A stretch of DNA of 64,000 nucleotides from the NCBI RefSeq assembly GCF_001019715.1, contig NZ_BBXJ01000001.1:248001-312000 (forward strand). Direction: 5' to 3'. The stretch comes from Rodentibacter caecimuris. Lineage in GTDB: Bacteria > Pseudomonadota > Gammaproteobacteria > Enterobacterales > Pasteurellaceae. Numbering within the stretch: position 1 is the first letter of the stretch; every line of letters begins with the position of its first letter. The notes beneath the pieces were generated by a model. It did not search any database, had not been told where the DNA came from, and saw only the letters and a program-made list of their open reading frames with translations. Positions 1-9,134 of this stretch are shown here, one piece after another. The position numbers were made by a program, and so were the translations under genes.

Positions 1-172
1 GGGTGGTATAACGTGAAGTACCCGGTTTACGGCGGTCTAAATCCGGCTGAATATCCGCTTCGGACAATGCCATATTGGGCGGGACACCGTCCACAATACA
101 ACCAAGTGCAATACCATGTGATTCACCAAAGGTTGTCACACGGAAAAGTTGTCCTATTGTATTACCTGCCAT
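1..172 (-). CDS. aroC: chorismate synthase, N-terminal part (runs off the window)
   Basis: Chorismate synthase converts 5-enolpyruvylshikimate-3-phosphate to chorismate, the last shared step of aromatic amino acid, folate and quinone synthesis; it needs reduced FMN. Reading leftward from the ATG ending at 172 gives about 57 residues starting [20 protein letters not shown]. This is the typical family start, with the conserved GESHG segment and a later DLDRRKPG stretch. An AGAGGT ribosome site lies a few bases upstream of the ATG. The rest of the gene is outside the window. It lies 18 bases beyond the stop of mscK on the same strand, so the two are probably co-transcribed. Confidence 0.93.
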   Translation of the reverse strand, partial: MAGNTIGQLFRVTTFGESHGIALGCIVDGVPPNMALSEADIQPDLDRRKPGTSRYTT

Positions 173-190
173 ATTTTACCTCTCATTTTT

Positions 191-3100
191 CTACGACTTT
201 TTCTTAGATAATGTTGTTGTATTGACATCGACGAAAGGAATTTCTTCACCCGTATCATTATTTTTAATAAAGACATCAAGTTGATTGAACGCAATATCAA
301 TATTATTTTCAGCAAAGAGTTCATTAATACGGCGATTTAATGCATCTACTGTATTGGTTCGTTCAGAAAGCTGGCCGACATAAACACGTAACTCGTGATC
401 GAGTGTACTCGCACCAAAAGACAAGAATAGTGCTCGCGGCTCAGGATCTTTTAAAACTGCCGATTGTTCGTTTGCTGCCTGAAGGAGTAATTTTTGCACT
501 AATTCTAAATTCGAACCGTAAGCCACGCCGACAGTCACAACCAAACGGGTCATCGTACTGGAAAGCGCCCAGTTAATCACTTGACCGGTTACAAAAGATT
601 TATTCGGGACAATCACTTCTTTGCGATCAAAATCAATCAAGGTAATCGCACGAATACGAATTTTCGCTACCGTGCCGCTTACCCCATTAATCGTTACAGT
701 ATCGCCCACACGGATCGGACGCTCAAAGAGCAAGATAATCCCGGAAACAAAGTTAGCAAAAATTTCTTGCATACCGAAACCAAGCCCTACGGAAAGTGCG
801 GCAAATAACCATTGTAATTTTGACCACGACATTCCCAATGTGGCAAACGCCCACGCTCCGCCTACCGCTACAATCACATAGGTTAATAAAGTTGTGATGG
901 TATAAGGTGTGCCTTGCGATAATTTCAAACGTGAGAAAAGCAAAACTTCCAAAATACCCGAAATATTTCTTACAAGCACATAGGTAATACCTACAATAAT
1001 AAGGGCAACAAGCAGATTAAATAATGAGATACTTTCAGTAACATTTACCCCATTCACTGAAGAAATTTGTTGCCATAATGTAATATCACGCAAGTAACTT
1101 GCTACCGTCACAAGATCCGACCAGATGAAATAGAAAACCGCAAATAATGCCGACCAAATAAATAAATCTGCAAAGCGTAGCAATTGACTTCTTACTTCAT
1201 TTAGCGCTAAACCTTCTTCTTGGTCTGTGAGCACAACTACATCATCCGAAGGTACACCATCATTAAATTCTTCCAATTTTTGGCGACGTTTTTCCATCAG
1301 ACGGCGATGTGCCAAGTGACGCGATGACACGGTAATACCACGATAAATGACATTGCGTAAAATAAACCAAATACACCAAACAATATAAGAATTGATAATA
1401 TGTTGAATTAAATTCAGTGCGGTATAGTAATACCCGAGTACAATCAACAGAATCAAGCCAATAGGAACCAACTGTAATAAGATCTGAATGGTTTTTACAA
1501 TCACATTATTACGTTCCGCTTGATTTTCTTCATAAGCGCGAAGGGCTCGATTAAAGCGAGGAGCAATAATCACTGTACAGAAAATCAAAGAGGCAATCGT
1601 ATTAAGCTCGCCCAATACATCATTGGCTAACCCATTATCCATGACATTACTGAATACTGATGTATTCAATAATAGAACAACGGCAACAATAATGCGTTTT
1701 ACCACACCTCGGAATTTCTCGGCATCTTCTTGTGCAAATCCAAAATGGCGTACGAAAATTCCGTTTGGACGATAAATCGCAAACCACACATTGAAGAACC
1801 ACCAGTATCCTGCCATACGGAATGACCAATCCCAAAATTCCTGCGGATTACGGAAAAAGAAAAAGCCGATCATTTGACAAATTGCGAGAAACCAAAGTGT
1901 ACCGGATAAATTAAGTAGTCCGGTTAAAACCAGCGCTATCGGTGTATGCCATTGGCTATCAGCACGCAGGGTATTAATTTCACCGTTAATCACCGCCAAA
2001 CGTTGTTTAATAGCGGGTTTGAATTTAAAAATCGCACCGCCAATCACAATAAGAAAAAATACATAAGTCAGCAATGAAGGTAAATTATCATAATTTGTAG
2101 GAAAACCGAGACGGTTCACCATGCCGTCCAATTGCTCCTCTAATAACATTGGCAACGCTTTCAGCCAACCCAAATTAATCGGGTTATTACTTTTTACCCA
2201 GAAACTTTGTTGATCAAGTTTGGACTGAATTTGATCACTGATTTGTGTAATTTGTTGTTGTGTTAATTCTAAAGAAATCGCCAAATTGAGTTGATTATTT
2301 AATGACTTAATCAAATCCGAACCCATTTTTCGGCGTTCGGTAAGCAAAGTGGTTAATTGTGTTTTTTCCGCATTGGTAAAAGTTTGATCTTCATTAAATT
2401 CCACTTTTTGAATATAGGCATCAAGATCATAGAGCTCATTACGGCGTTGTGTAATATCAAAAATTTGTACCCGTAAATCAGCAATTTGTTTTGATAAGCC
2501 TTGAATATTTAGATTCGTAGGCAGCTTTTGTTTTTGCTGCTGAATAATGCGGGAAAGCACAAGGGTTCCCTGCAATGCACTGATCTGTTCATCAATCGTA
2601 CGTTGAGTTTGTGTTAAGTTATCCAATACATTACGCATTTTAAGCTCGTCTTGCGTTAATGTATTTGTTTTTTCTGTTTGTTCTAACAAAAACTTGCTGA
2701 GTTGTGCATTACGTTCCAATTCTTTTTGAATGTAATTATTTTTAACCGCACTTTGTTGCTGTTGTTGTACTTGTTCAACTTTATCTTGGCTTTTCGCTAA
2801 ATTTTTCTGATTAATCGCTTCTTGAATTGCCGAAATCTGCTGTTGTTGAACCTGCTGTTTCACACTTAATAAGTCATATCGGCTTTTATAAAGTAAAGAA
2901 AGCTGATCGCTATTTTTCAGCAAAGTTTGGCTATAAATATTTTTGAGTTCAATTAGTTGCAACTCCAGCTGATATTGCTGTTGTAACGTTGTACTGATCG
3001 AGTGTTCGGAAAGTTGTTGGTTTAAGGTTTGCGTGCGTCTTAAATTATTTGTTAGTGTAGTCTGCGCACGTTCCGAAACCCCGCTTTGCCCCGCCATTAA

Positions 3101-3535
3101 AGTATTGGCGACACTTAATGCCGTCTGATTCTCTTGTTGCTGATTATTCAGTTTTTCCAGCTCGTCTTGTAAATCCTCCAAAGACGCCGAGGCGTAGTCA
3201 TCTACTTTGGCTTGCTCTAAATTTTTTTTAAGGTTTTGTAATTCCGTATTATTTTTTTGAATTTCCGCATCTGAACGACTCAGCGTACTATCTAAATCAT
3301 CATTATTTTTTTGTTGATTTCGAATTTGTTGTAACAAATCCAAGGAAGTCTGCAACTCACTAATCCGTGTTTTTTTCGTTTCGGCATCATCTATCTTTTG
3401 TGCTGCAGACAAATCCGCTTTTAGGCTTTGTTCTGTCGGGAGTAATTTTTCCTGCTCTGCAATAGCCGATTGTGCAAAGGCAAAGCTCACGATAAAACTC
3501 ACTGAAAGTGCGGTTAAAAAACGAGGTAGTTTCAT
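191..3535 (-). CDS. mscK: potassium-efflux type mechanosensitive channel MscK (KefA)
   Basis: Large MscS-family channel that opens under membrane tension to release solutes on osmotic downshift. Translation gives 1114 residues from the chosen ATG, close to E. coli MscK (about 1120). Order seen: signal peptide (MKLPRFLTALSVSFIVSFAF...), a long Gln-rich periplasmic coiled-coil region to about residue 480, about ten hydrophobic segments, then the MscS pore and beta domain (GLGFGMQEIFANFVSG, FERPIRVGDTV, DFDRKEVIVPNKSF) and a cytoplasmic tail containing STLDHELRVYV. An ATG 36 bases upstream is in frame, but it would put charged residues before the signal peptide and lies inside menE; the internal ATG has an AGGA site just before it. 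Its stop is 18 bases from aroC. Confidence 0.9.
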   Translation of the reverse strand: MKLPRFLTALSVSFIVSFAFAQSAIAEQEKLLPTEQSLKADLSAAQKIDDAETKKTRISELQTSLDLLQQIRNQQKNNDDLDSTLSRSDAEIQKNNTELQNLKKNLEQAKVDDYASASLEDLQDELEKLNNQQQENQTALSVANTLMAGQSGVSERAQTTLTNNLRRTQTLNQQLSEHSISTTLQQQYQLELQLIELKNIYSQTLLKNSDQLSLLYKSRYDLLSVKQQVQQQQISAIQEAINQKNLAKSQDKVEQVQQQQQSAVKNNYIQKELERNAQLSKFLLEQTEKTNTLTQDELKMRNVLDNLTQTQRTIDEQISALQGTLVLSRIIQQQKQKLPTNLNIQGLSKQIADLRVQIFDITQRRNELYDLDAYIQKVEFNEDQTFTNAEKTQLTTLLTERRKMGSDLIKSLNNQLNLAISLELTQQQITQISDQIQSKLDQQSFWVKSNNPINLGWLKALPMLLEEQLDGMVNRLGFPTNYDNLPSLLTYVFFLIVIGGAIFKFKPAIKQRLAVINGEINTLRADSQWHTPIALVLTGLLNLSGTLWFLAICQMIGFFFFRNPQEFWDWSFRMAGYWWFFNVWFAIYRPNGIFVRHFGFAQEDAEKFRGVVKRIIVAVVLLLNTSVFSNVMDNGLANDVLGELNTIASLIFCTVIIAPRFNRALRAYEENQAERNNVIVKTIQILLQLVPIGLILLIVLGYYYTALNLIQHIINSYIVWCIWFILRNVIYRGITVSSRHLAHRRLMEKRRQKLEEFNDGVPSDDVVVLTDQEEGLALNEVRSQLLRFADLFIWSALFAVFYFIWSDLVTVASYLRDITLWQQISSVNGVNVTESISLFNLLVALIIVGITYVLVRNISGILEVLLFSRLKLSQGTPYTITTLLTYVIVAVGGAWAFATLGMSWSKLQWLFAALSVGLGFGMQEIFANFVSGIILLFERPIRVGDTVTINGVSGTVAKIRIRAITLIDFDRKEVIVPNKSFVTGQVINWALSSTMTRLVVTVGVAYGSNLELVQKLLLQAANEQSAVLKDPEPRALFLSFGASTLDHELRVYVGQLSERTNTVDALNRRINELFAENNIDIAFNQLDVFIKNNDTGEEIPFVDVNTTTLSKKKS

Positions 3536-3546
3536 ATTTTTCCTAT

Positions 3547-4923
3547 CTATTCTGTTTTTGATGCCAGCCATTGTGCCAGCACTTTACGTGAAATCTTAAT
3601 TGCCCCCTGCTCTAAATCCTTTGGAAGAGGATAATATGCAACGGGGTGCTTAAAACGTGCTAAATGCGTTTGTAAAAAAATACACAGCATTTCGACCGCA
3701 CTTTCAGTGAAGTGTTCATAAAATTCAAGAATTGCAACAGGTCTCGCACCAAATTCGCTATCCGACTTCGGTAACACAAAAACTTGTTTGACTAATCCTG
3801 AACCTAAAATCACTTTTTCAATTTCTTCCGGCTGAATATTTTCGCCGCCGGAAATAAACATATTATCTAAACGTCCAACAATCACTAACTCATTATTTTG
3901 CCAAACACCTTTATCTTTGGTTTGTAGCCAACCCTGTTCATTCACAAGCGGGATAATCTCGCCATTTTTCCAATAGCCCATAGCAAGACCTGCACCTTTT
4001 AGCCAGATTTCGCTATTCACAAGCTGAAATTCCCGTCCTAACAGCGGTTGCCCCACGCCCATAAAACCATCTGACCGTTTGGCAAAAATAGTCGATGCCA
4101 TTTCCGTCATTCCATAACCGCTATAAGAGAAAATGCCATATCGCCGGATAGCTTGGGTTAATGCCACCGGAATATGAGCCCCTCCCAATAAAATATGCGT
4201 CGTTTTAAAGTTTGCTTGAGGATACTGCTTAAGATAATCAAGCAAACGTTGCAGCTGCGTTGGTACTAATGATACATGGGTTGTCCGTAGCACTGATTCA
4301 TAAAAATCGCATTGCGGAAAATGTAGTTCGGCACCGCAAAACAACCAGCGCCACACGATGCCTTGACCTGAAACATGATACAGCGGCAAGGATAATAACC
4401 AAGATTGCGAGGAATCAAAGTGCATTAATTGACACACCCCACGGGCATTATCCAAATGGGCTTGCACGTGATGCACCACGGCTTTAGGCAAACCGCTTGA
4501 GCCGGAAGTGAGGGTCATGGTCGCCGAACGAAAAAAATCCGCCTGAGGAATCCCTGCAGATAAATCGCCACCAGAAATAGCCAATAAATCTTTATCGCAC
4601 AAGCATAAATCAATAGCGTATTCAGCACATAGTTCAGTGATTTTTTCTTGTGGAAATGCCGGATTTATCCCAAGAATTTTTGCCCCTAACCGAATGGTCG
4701 CAAGGTAAAGAAAAAGGACCGCCTCGGAGTTTTTACCACAAAAAGCGACCGCACTTTCCGATGTAATACCACGTGTTTGTAAAAAAGCGGCAGTTTCATT
4801 GATTTTTTGCTCAATTTCTTCCCAAGTAAAAACATCACCTTGCGATGAACGCAAGGCGATCTTTTCACGGTATTGAGGATCATTGGCAAAAATTTGCCAA
4901 GGAAATAATTTAGTTGCTGACAA
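3547..4923 (-). CDS. menE: o-succinylbenzoate--CoA ligase (MenE)
   Basis: AMP-forming ligase that activates o-succinylbenzoate with CoA in menaquinone synthesis. The 458-residue protein shows the ANL-family landmarks: the phosphate-binding loop TLTSGSSGLPKAVVHH near residue 135, SGYGMTEMAS near 265, the GRLDNMFISGGENIQPEEIE hinge near 350 and a C-terminal KISRKVLAQW containing the catalytic Lys. No in-frame ATG is available near the start; translation probably begins at a TTG that overlaps the end of seqA by 14 bases, implying coupling to seqA. mscK follows after 11 bases. Two uptake signals lie inside the gene. The other men genes are not in the window. Confidence 0.87.
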   Translation of the reverse strand: MSATKLFPWQIFANDPQYREKIALRSSQGDVFTWEEIEQKINETAAFLQTRGITSESAVAFCGKNSEAVLFLYLATIRLGAKILGINPAFPQEKITELCAEYAIDLCLCDKDLLAISGGDLSAGIPQADFFRSATMTLTSGSSGLPKAVVHHVQAHLDNARGVCQLMHFDSSQSWLLSLPLYHVSGQGIVWRWLFCGAELHFPQCDFYESVLRTTHVSLVPTQLQRLLDYLKQYPQANFKTTHILLGGAHIPVALTQAIRRYGIFSYSGYGMTEMASTIFAKRSDGFMGVGQPLLGREFQLVNSEIWLKGAGLAMGYWKNGEIIPLVNEQGWLQTKDKGVWQNNELVIVGRLDNMFISGGENIQPEEIEKVILGSGLVKQVFVLPKSDSEFGARPVAILEFYEHFTESAVEMLCIFLQTHLARFKHPVAYYPLPKDLEQGAIKISRKVLAQWLASKTE

Positions 4924-5566
4924 AATAGGTACGTACTTCGTTAATAAGATCTTCCGGCAAATCCATTGATTGCATTGCGCCTTCCAGCATCAACATTTTT
5001 CTGCCACTGTTTGTATTTGTTATCACCCAATACGGCGTATCCGGAATTTGTTTTGGCTTGGTATGATTACCCGCCATCAATAATGTTGCCTCATCACGCG
5101 CAAAATAAACACGGGTACGCCCTTGTAGAGGCTCCGTCGCCTGGGCAAAACTTTCTGGATTGGTGCGGTAAAGCACCCGTAAAATTGCTAAAAAACGCAC
5201 AACGGCTTTATTTTCTTCCTGAAATTCGGTGGAACTTAATAAAGCGCGAACCTTATCCGTTATTTGATTAATCGCCGTCTCCGATTGTTTTTTCACGGTT
5301 TTCGGTGCGCTAGATTCACCTTTTTTTAGTATAGCTTCAGACTGAGTTTGAAGAGCCTGCGCCGACATTGCTTTAGTTAAAACATTATCGGATTTGACCG
5401 CACTTGCATTAATCGTATTATCAAAAGAAACAAAATCCAGTGTGTTACTTGAGTTAATCGGTAAATTGAGCAAACGGCGAAGAATATCGGAAGCACTTTC
5501 ACCAATTGATTGAGTTTGTCTTGCAATGTATTGATATAATTCTTCATCTACTTCAATTATCTTCAT
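4910..5566 (-). CDS. seqA: replication initiation negative modulator SeqA
   Basis: SeqA binds hemimethylated GATC sites, sequesters oriC after initiation and helps organise new DNA. The N-terminal oligomerisation domain is clear (MKIIEVDEELYQYIARQTQ, then SASDILRRLLNLP). A less conserved linker of about 75 residues follows, then the DNA-binding domain (AVVRFLAILRVLYRTNP, RTRVYFARDEATL, PDTPYWVITNTNSGRKM). At 218 residues it is longer than the E. coli protein (181), and the extra length is in the linker. It is the first gene of a leftward run seqA-menE-mscK-aroC and is divergent from the esterase gene, with about 70 bases between the starts. Confidence 0.92.
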   Translation of the reverse strand: MKIIEVDEELYQYIARQTQSIGESASDILRRLLNLPINSSNTLDFVSFDNTINASAVKSDNVLTKAMSAQALQTQSEAILKKGESSAPKTVKKQSETAINQITDKVRALLSSTEFQEENKAVVRFLAILRVLYRTNPESFAQATEPLQGRTRVYFARDEATLLMAGNHTKPKQIPDTPYWVITNTNSGRKMLMLEGAMQSMDLPEDLINEVRTYFVSN

Positions 5567-5635
5567 TTTTATCTCTCCGTTTGCTAAAATTTTCGCTTAT
5601 TATAACGATTTTTCAATTAATTCTCACGCAAAAAT

Positions 5636-6421
5636 ATGCCTCATCCTCAATTATTAAACTTTCAATTTCATCAGGCAAAACAAGTCACTAAGCAACCAAC
5701 CTTAGTTTTTATTCATGGTTTGTTCGGTGATATGAATAATCTTGGCGTTATCGCCCGTGCATTCAGTGATGATTACGATATTCTACGTATTGATTTACGC
5801 AATCACGGACAAAGTTTTCATGCCGAATCAATGAATTATACGCTTATGGCGGAAGATCTCTTTACGCTCTTCCAACATCTTAACTTAAAAAAAGTTATTT
5901 TGATTGGCCACTCCATGGGTGGAAAAACGGCGATGAAATTGACCGCACGTCACCCTGAAATTGTCGAAAAATTGATTGTCATTGATATCGCGCCGCTCCC
6001 TTACGGTAAACAAGGGCACCAAGATGTTTTTCAAGGTTTGTTTGCGGTGAAACAGACTAAACCGGAAACACGCCAACAAGCGAAACAAATTTTAGAACGA
6101 GAGATCAATGAACCGAGTGTGGTGCAATTTATGTTGAAATCCTTTGAGCCAAGCTCGCCTGAATTTTTCCGTTTTAATTTGACCGCACTTTTCAATAATT
6201 ATAGCCATTTAATGGATTGGCAAAATGTTAATGTAACAACGCCGAGTTTATTTATTAAAGGCGGAGATTCTTCTTATATTAAAGCGGAAAATGCAGAATA
6301 TATTTTACAGCAATTTCCTAATGCGGTCTCATTCACCATAAACGGCTGCGGACATTGGGTTCATGCAGAGAAACCCGACTTTGTTGTTCGTGCCATTAAT
6401 AGGTTTCTAAATAAGAATTAA
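5636..6421 (+). CDS. ybfF: alpha/beta-hydrolase, YbfF-type esterase
   Basis: Small acyl-ester or thioester hydrolase; the physiological substrate in this family is not settled. The 261-residue protein has the full alpha/beta-hydrolase set: an oxyanion-loop region FIHGLFGDMNN, the nucleophile elbow GHSMGGKTAM (Ser near residue 92), an acid region near FIKGGDSSYI and the catalytic His in GCGHWVHAEKPD close to the C-terminus. No signal peptide is seen, so it is cytoplasmic. The seqA/esterase/fldA/fur arrangement resembles E. coli and H. influenzae. The ATG has no clear Shine-Dalgarno sequence. Confidence 0.85.
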   Translation: MPHPQLLNFQFHQAKQVTKQPTLVFIHGLFGDMNNLGVIARAFSDDYDILRIDLRNHGQSFHAESMNYTLMAEDLFTLFQHLNLKKVILIGHSMGGKTAMKLTARHPEIVEKLIVIDIAPLPYGKQGHQDVFQGLFAVKQTKPETRQQAKQILEREINEPSVVQFMLKSFEPSSPEFFRFNLTALFNNYSHLMDWQNVNVTTPSLFIKGGDSSYIKAENAEYILQQFPNAVSFTINGCGHWVHAEKPDFVVRAINRFLNKN

Positions 6422-6431
6422 TTGGTTTAAA

Positions 6432-6446
6432 TGAGAATTAGTTTAT
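6432..6446 (+). promoter_or_regulatory. weak Fur-box-like sequence upstream of fldA
   Basis: TGAGAATTAGTTTAT matches the 7-1-7 Fur pattern TGATAAT-N-ATTATCA at about 9 of 14 positions, with a good left half and a poor right half. It lies about 75 bases before fldA and upstream of fur, where iron control would be sensible. The match is too weak to rely on. Confidence 0.25.
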
Positions 6447-6457
6447 GATATAGTTCG

Positions 6458-6498
6458 CACAAATTGTAGGGGTTTATCCCCTATATTTTGTGTTTTTT
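6458..6498 (+). terminator. hairpin plus U-run between the esterase gene and fldA
   Basis: A 15-base imperfect inverted repeat (CACAAATTGTAGGGG, loop TTTAT, CCCCTATATTTTGTG; 13 of 15 paired) is followed by TTTTTT. It has the form of an intrinsic terminator for the esterase gene. It ends only 25 bases before the fldA ATG, so it could instead sit at the 5' end of the fldA mRNA and act as an attenuator or stabiliser. Confidence 0.7.
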
Positions 6499-6522
6499 AA
6501 AATTTTAAAAAAGGAAAGAAAG

Positions 6523-7047
6523 ATGGCAGTAGTGGGTCTATTTTATGGTAGCGATACAGGTAATACAGAAAATGTCGCAAAAATGATTCAAAAGCAGCTA
6601 GGTAATGATTTAGTCGATATTCGTGACATTGCAAAAACCTCAAAAGAAGATATTGAAGCCTATGATTTCTTACTTTTCGGGATTCCGACTTGGTACTATG
6701 GCGAATCTCAAGCAGATTGGGATGATTTTTTCCCAACCTTAGAAGAAATTGATTTCACAGATAAATTAGTGGCGATTTTCGGTTGTGGCGACCAAGAGGA
6801 CTATGCGGATTATTTCTGTGATGCTATTGGTACGATTCGTGATATTGTGGAACCGCGTGGTGCTATTATAGTCGGTAACTGGTCAACGGAAGGTTACACG
6901 TTTGAAGCGTCAAAAGCCCTTCTTGAGGAAGGCACATTTATCGGTTTGTGTATTGACGAAGATCGTCAACCTGAACTCACTGCCGAACGCGTGGAAAAAT
7001 GGTGTAAACAAATTTATGAAGAAATGTGTTTAGCGGAACTCGCCTAA
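6523..7047 (+). CDS. fldA: flavodoxin
   Basis: Long-chain flavodoxin of 174 residues that carries electrons on FMN, for example to radical-SAM enzymes and pyruvate formate-lyase activase. The N-terminal phosphate loop GLFYGSDTGNTENVA, the PTWYYGESQADWDDF loop that packs on the flavin, and GCGDQEDYADYFCDA with the long-chain insertion are all visible. The ATG at 6523 is chosen because MAVVGLFYG is the family start and AAGGAAAG lies before it; an upstream ATG would add 11 non-conserved residues. fur follows 24 bases after the stop, so the two are probably one transcript. Confidence 0.95.
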   Translation: MAVVGLFYGSDTGNTENVAKMIQKQLGNDLVDIRDIAKTSKEDIEAYDFLLFGIPTWYYGESQADWDDFFPTLEEIDFTDKLVAIFGCGDQEDYADYFCDAIGTIRDIVEPRGAIIVGNWSTEGYTFEASKALLEEGTFIGLCIDEDRQPELTAERVEKWCKQIYEEMCLAELA

Positions 7048-7071
7048 CATCATACATAAAAGGGGAACTTT

Positions 7072-7518
7072 ATGTCAGAAGAGAACATCAAATTACTCAA
7101 AAAAGCGGGGTTAAAAATAACCGAACCACGTTTAACTATTTTAGCCTTAATGCAAAATCACAAAAATGAACATTTTTCTGCAGAAGATGTGTATAAAATT
7201 TTGTTAGAACAAGGTAGTGATATTGGTCTTGCTACGGTTTACCGTGTGCTTAACCAATTTGATGAAGCGCATATTTTAATTCGTCATAATTTTGAAGGAA
7301 ATAAATCGGTTTTTGAACTTGCGCCAACAGAACATCACGATCATATTATTTGTGAAGATTGCGGCAAAGTATTTGAATTCTCCGATAACCTGATCGAGCA
7401 ACGCCAAAAAGAAATTAGCGAACAATATGGCATTAAATTAAAAGCCCATAGTTTGTATCTTTATGGAAAATGCAGCGATATTGAAACATGCGAAGAAATT
7501 AAGAAAGACGAAAAATAA
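7072..7518 (+). CDS. fur: ferric uptake regulator Fur
   Basis: Iron-responsive repressor that binds DNA as an Fe2+-loaded dimer. The 148-residue protein has the N-terminal winged helix (LKKAGLKITEPRLTILALM, then IGLATVYRVLNQFDEAHI) and the C-terminal metal-binding dimer domain with APTEHHDHIICEDCGKVFEF and a second Cys pair near the end (GKCSDIETCEE). The gene follows fldA closely, with AGGGGA before the ATG, and ends at a strong terminator. Confidence 0.96.
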   Translation: MSEENIKLLKKAGLKITEPRLTILALMQNHKNEHFSAEDVYKILLEQGSDIGLATVYRVLNQFDEAHILIRHNFEGNKSVFELAPTEHHDHIICEDCGKVFEFSDNLIEQRQKEISEQYGIKLKAHSLYLYGKCSDIETCEEIKKDEK

Positions 7519-7527
7519 TTCTCAAAA

Positions 7528-7562
7528 AAATACCCGCTTAAATATTAAGTGGGTATTTTTGT
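7528..7562. terminator. bidirectional terminator after fur
   Basis: Inverted repeat AATACCCGCTTA / TAAGTGGGTATT with a 5-base loop and one G-U pair, with A-runs before and T-runs after. It lies between the convergent ends of fur and the peptide-binding lipoprotein gene and can serve both. Confidence 0.85.
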
Positions 7563-7577
7563 AGTGAGGTTTTATTT

Positions 7578-9134
7578 TTACTCAACTTCTACTTTTCGCC
7601 ATAGATGCTTGCTGTAAATCGCACCAATAGAATTTTTTTGAACTCCCATTACCGACGGGGAAATATAAACAGCCGTTGTATATTGAAACAGAGGCAATAC
7701 TAAATTTTCCTGTTGGATGATTTCACTTAATTTTAAATAAATTTCCGACCGCTCTTTTTCCGATGTGCTTTTTAGTGCCTGTTCAAAAAGCTGATCATAT
7801 CCTGCATTGGTATAACCACTCTTGTTGTCCGGGCTTTTTGAGTAAAACAATCCCAAAAATGCCATAGGATGATTAAAATCGCCACACCATCCGGAACGAA
7901 TTAATTGAAAATCACCTTTATTCCGTTTTTCCTGCAATTGCTGCCAACTCATCGGCTCGTCTTCTACACGCAATAAATCCGACTCCGATAATTGTCTCGC
8001 TAAGCGATTTGCAATATTTTGATGTAATAAAGTATCGTCATGGGTTAATCGTAAAATCAACGGTTTCTTTTCCGTAATATGACTTTGTGCCAACAACTGC
8101 TCCGCCAGCACTGGCTCCCAACGAGAATCCTGTCCTTGTAACATCGCTTTTGGTAAAAAATAAGAACTTGGAATAGAATCCGGCATTTCGTTATTTATAA
8201 TCGCAGACACAGAAATAAGAGAAGCGATGGCTTTCCGCACCAAAGGATTAGCCAACTTAGGATCCCGTAAATTAAATTCGTAAAAATAGCCGCATAATTG
8301 GGGAAAATATTGTATGTTTCCTGTTTTCTTTGGCGGAGACCAGATAATATCTAACTCATCAAGCGGTTTGCTATTATAAGGCACATAATCCACCTGTTTG
8401 AATGATGTCCTATCCTTTTGCCAATAATACGGATTTTTCACCAAATGAACCCCTTTTTCATCGCGCAGTGAAAGCGTATATGCCCCGTTTGATACGAATA
8501 AATCCAAATCACGATATTGCGGCAATAACGCAATGTGTGCCAACATCTCAGGTAAATAAGGGGTAGGTTTATCCAATGTGATTACTAAAGTGCGGTCGTT
8601 TTCAGCCGAGATTCCCAAATTTGTTAACGGCTGTTTTTTTTCCAGAACCGGTTTCGCCCCTTTCAAATTTAAATACTGTAAATAAAATTTAAACGGACTT
8701 TCGGATTGAGAGAGTGCTTGCCAAGACAGAACAAAATCTTGTGCAGTTAAAGGCATACCATTTGACCATTTCAGCCCCTCACGCAGAATAAACGTCCAAT
8801 TTTGATTATCTTGGGTTTGCCAACTTTCTGCCGCCGCCGGAACAATATTCCCTTGCGCATCATAAGCCGTGAGTCCTTCAAACAGATCCCGAATAAGCGA
8901 AAGCTGTTCTTCCTCTTTCACTTGCCAAGGATCTAAAACCGCATCGAATTTTATGCCACGAATCAGTTTTTCACGATTGTGTTGAACCGTCGGTTTTTCT
9001 ATTGAAATAGTAGATTCAGACTGAGATTGAGATAGCGTTGGATTATTCAGATTCTCGTTATCACAACCGCTTAGCGTAAAAATAACGGAAAAAATAACCG
9101 CACTTTTCAGACTTGCAGAGAAAAAATTATTCAT
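7578..9134 (-). CDS. periplasmic oligopeptide-binding lipoprotein (SBP family 5)
   Basis: Solute-binding protein of the OppA/DppA family, 518 residues, expected to deliver peptides or similar ligands to an ABC permease. A lipoprotein signal is seen (MNNFFSASLKSAVIFSVIFTLSGC; lipobox LSGC with Cys at 24). The family-5 core follows: AVLDPWQVKEEEQLSLIRDLFEGL, PAAAESWQTQDNQNWTFILREGLKWSNG and the C-terminal DFQLIRSGWCGDFNHPMAFL. No permease or ATPase gene is nearby, so it may share another system's permease. The start overlaps the stop of the DUF454 gene by 8 bases, so it is translationally coupled to it. H. influenzae has a similar orphan binding protein next to prlC, from memory. Confidence 0.85.
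   Translation of the reverse strand: MNNFFSASLKSAVIFSVIFTLSGCDNENLNNPTLSQSQSESTISIEKPTVQHNREKLIRGIKFDAVLDPWQVKEEEQLSLIRDLFEGLTAYDAQGNIVPAAAESWQTQDNQNWTFILREGLKWSNGMPLTAQDFVLSWQALSQSESPFKFYLQYLNLKGAKPVLEKKQPLTNLGISAENDRTLVITLDKPTPYLPEMLAHIALLPQYRDLDLFVSNGAYTLSLRDEKGVHLVKNPYYWQKDRTSFKQVDYVPYNSKPLDELDIIWSPPKKTGNIQYFPQLCGYFYEFNLRDPKLANPLVRKAIASLISVSAIINNEMPDSIPSSYFLPKAMLQGQDSRWEPVLAEQLLAQSHITEKKPLILRLTHDDTLLHQNIANRLARQLSESDLLRVEDEPMSWQQLQEKRNKGDFQLIRSGWCGDFNHPMAFLGLFYSKSPDNKSGYTNAGYDQLFEQALKSTSEKERSEIYLKLSEIIQQENLVLPLFQYTTAVYISPSVMGVQKNSIGAIYSKHLWRKVEVE

Noticed and set aside
1-284. Two overlapping plus-strand frames at the left edge
   Set aside because: They are antisense to aroC and the end of mscK, both clearly recognisable.
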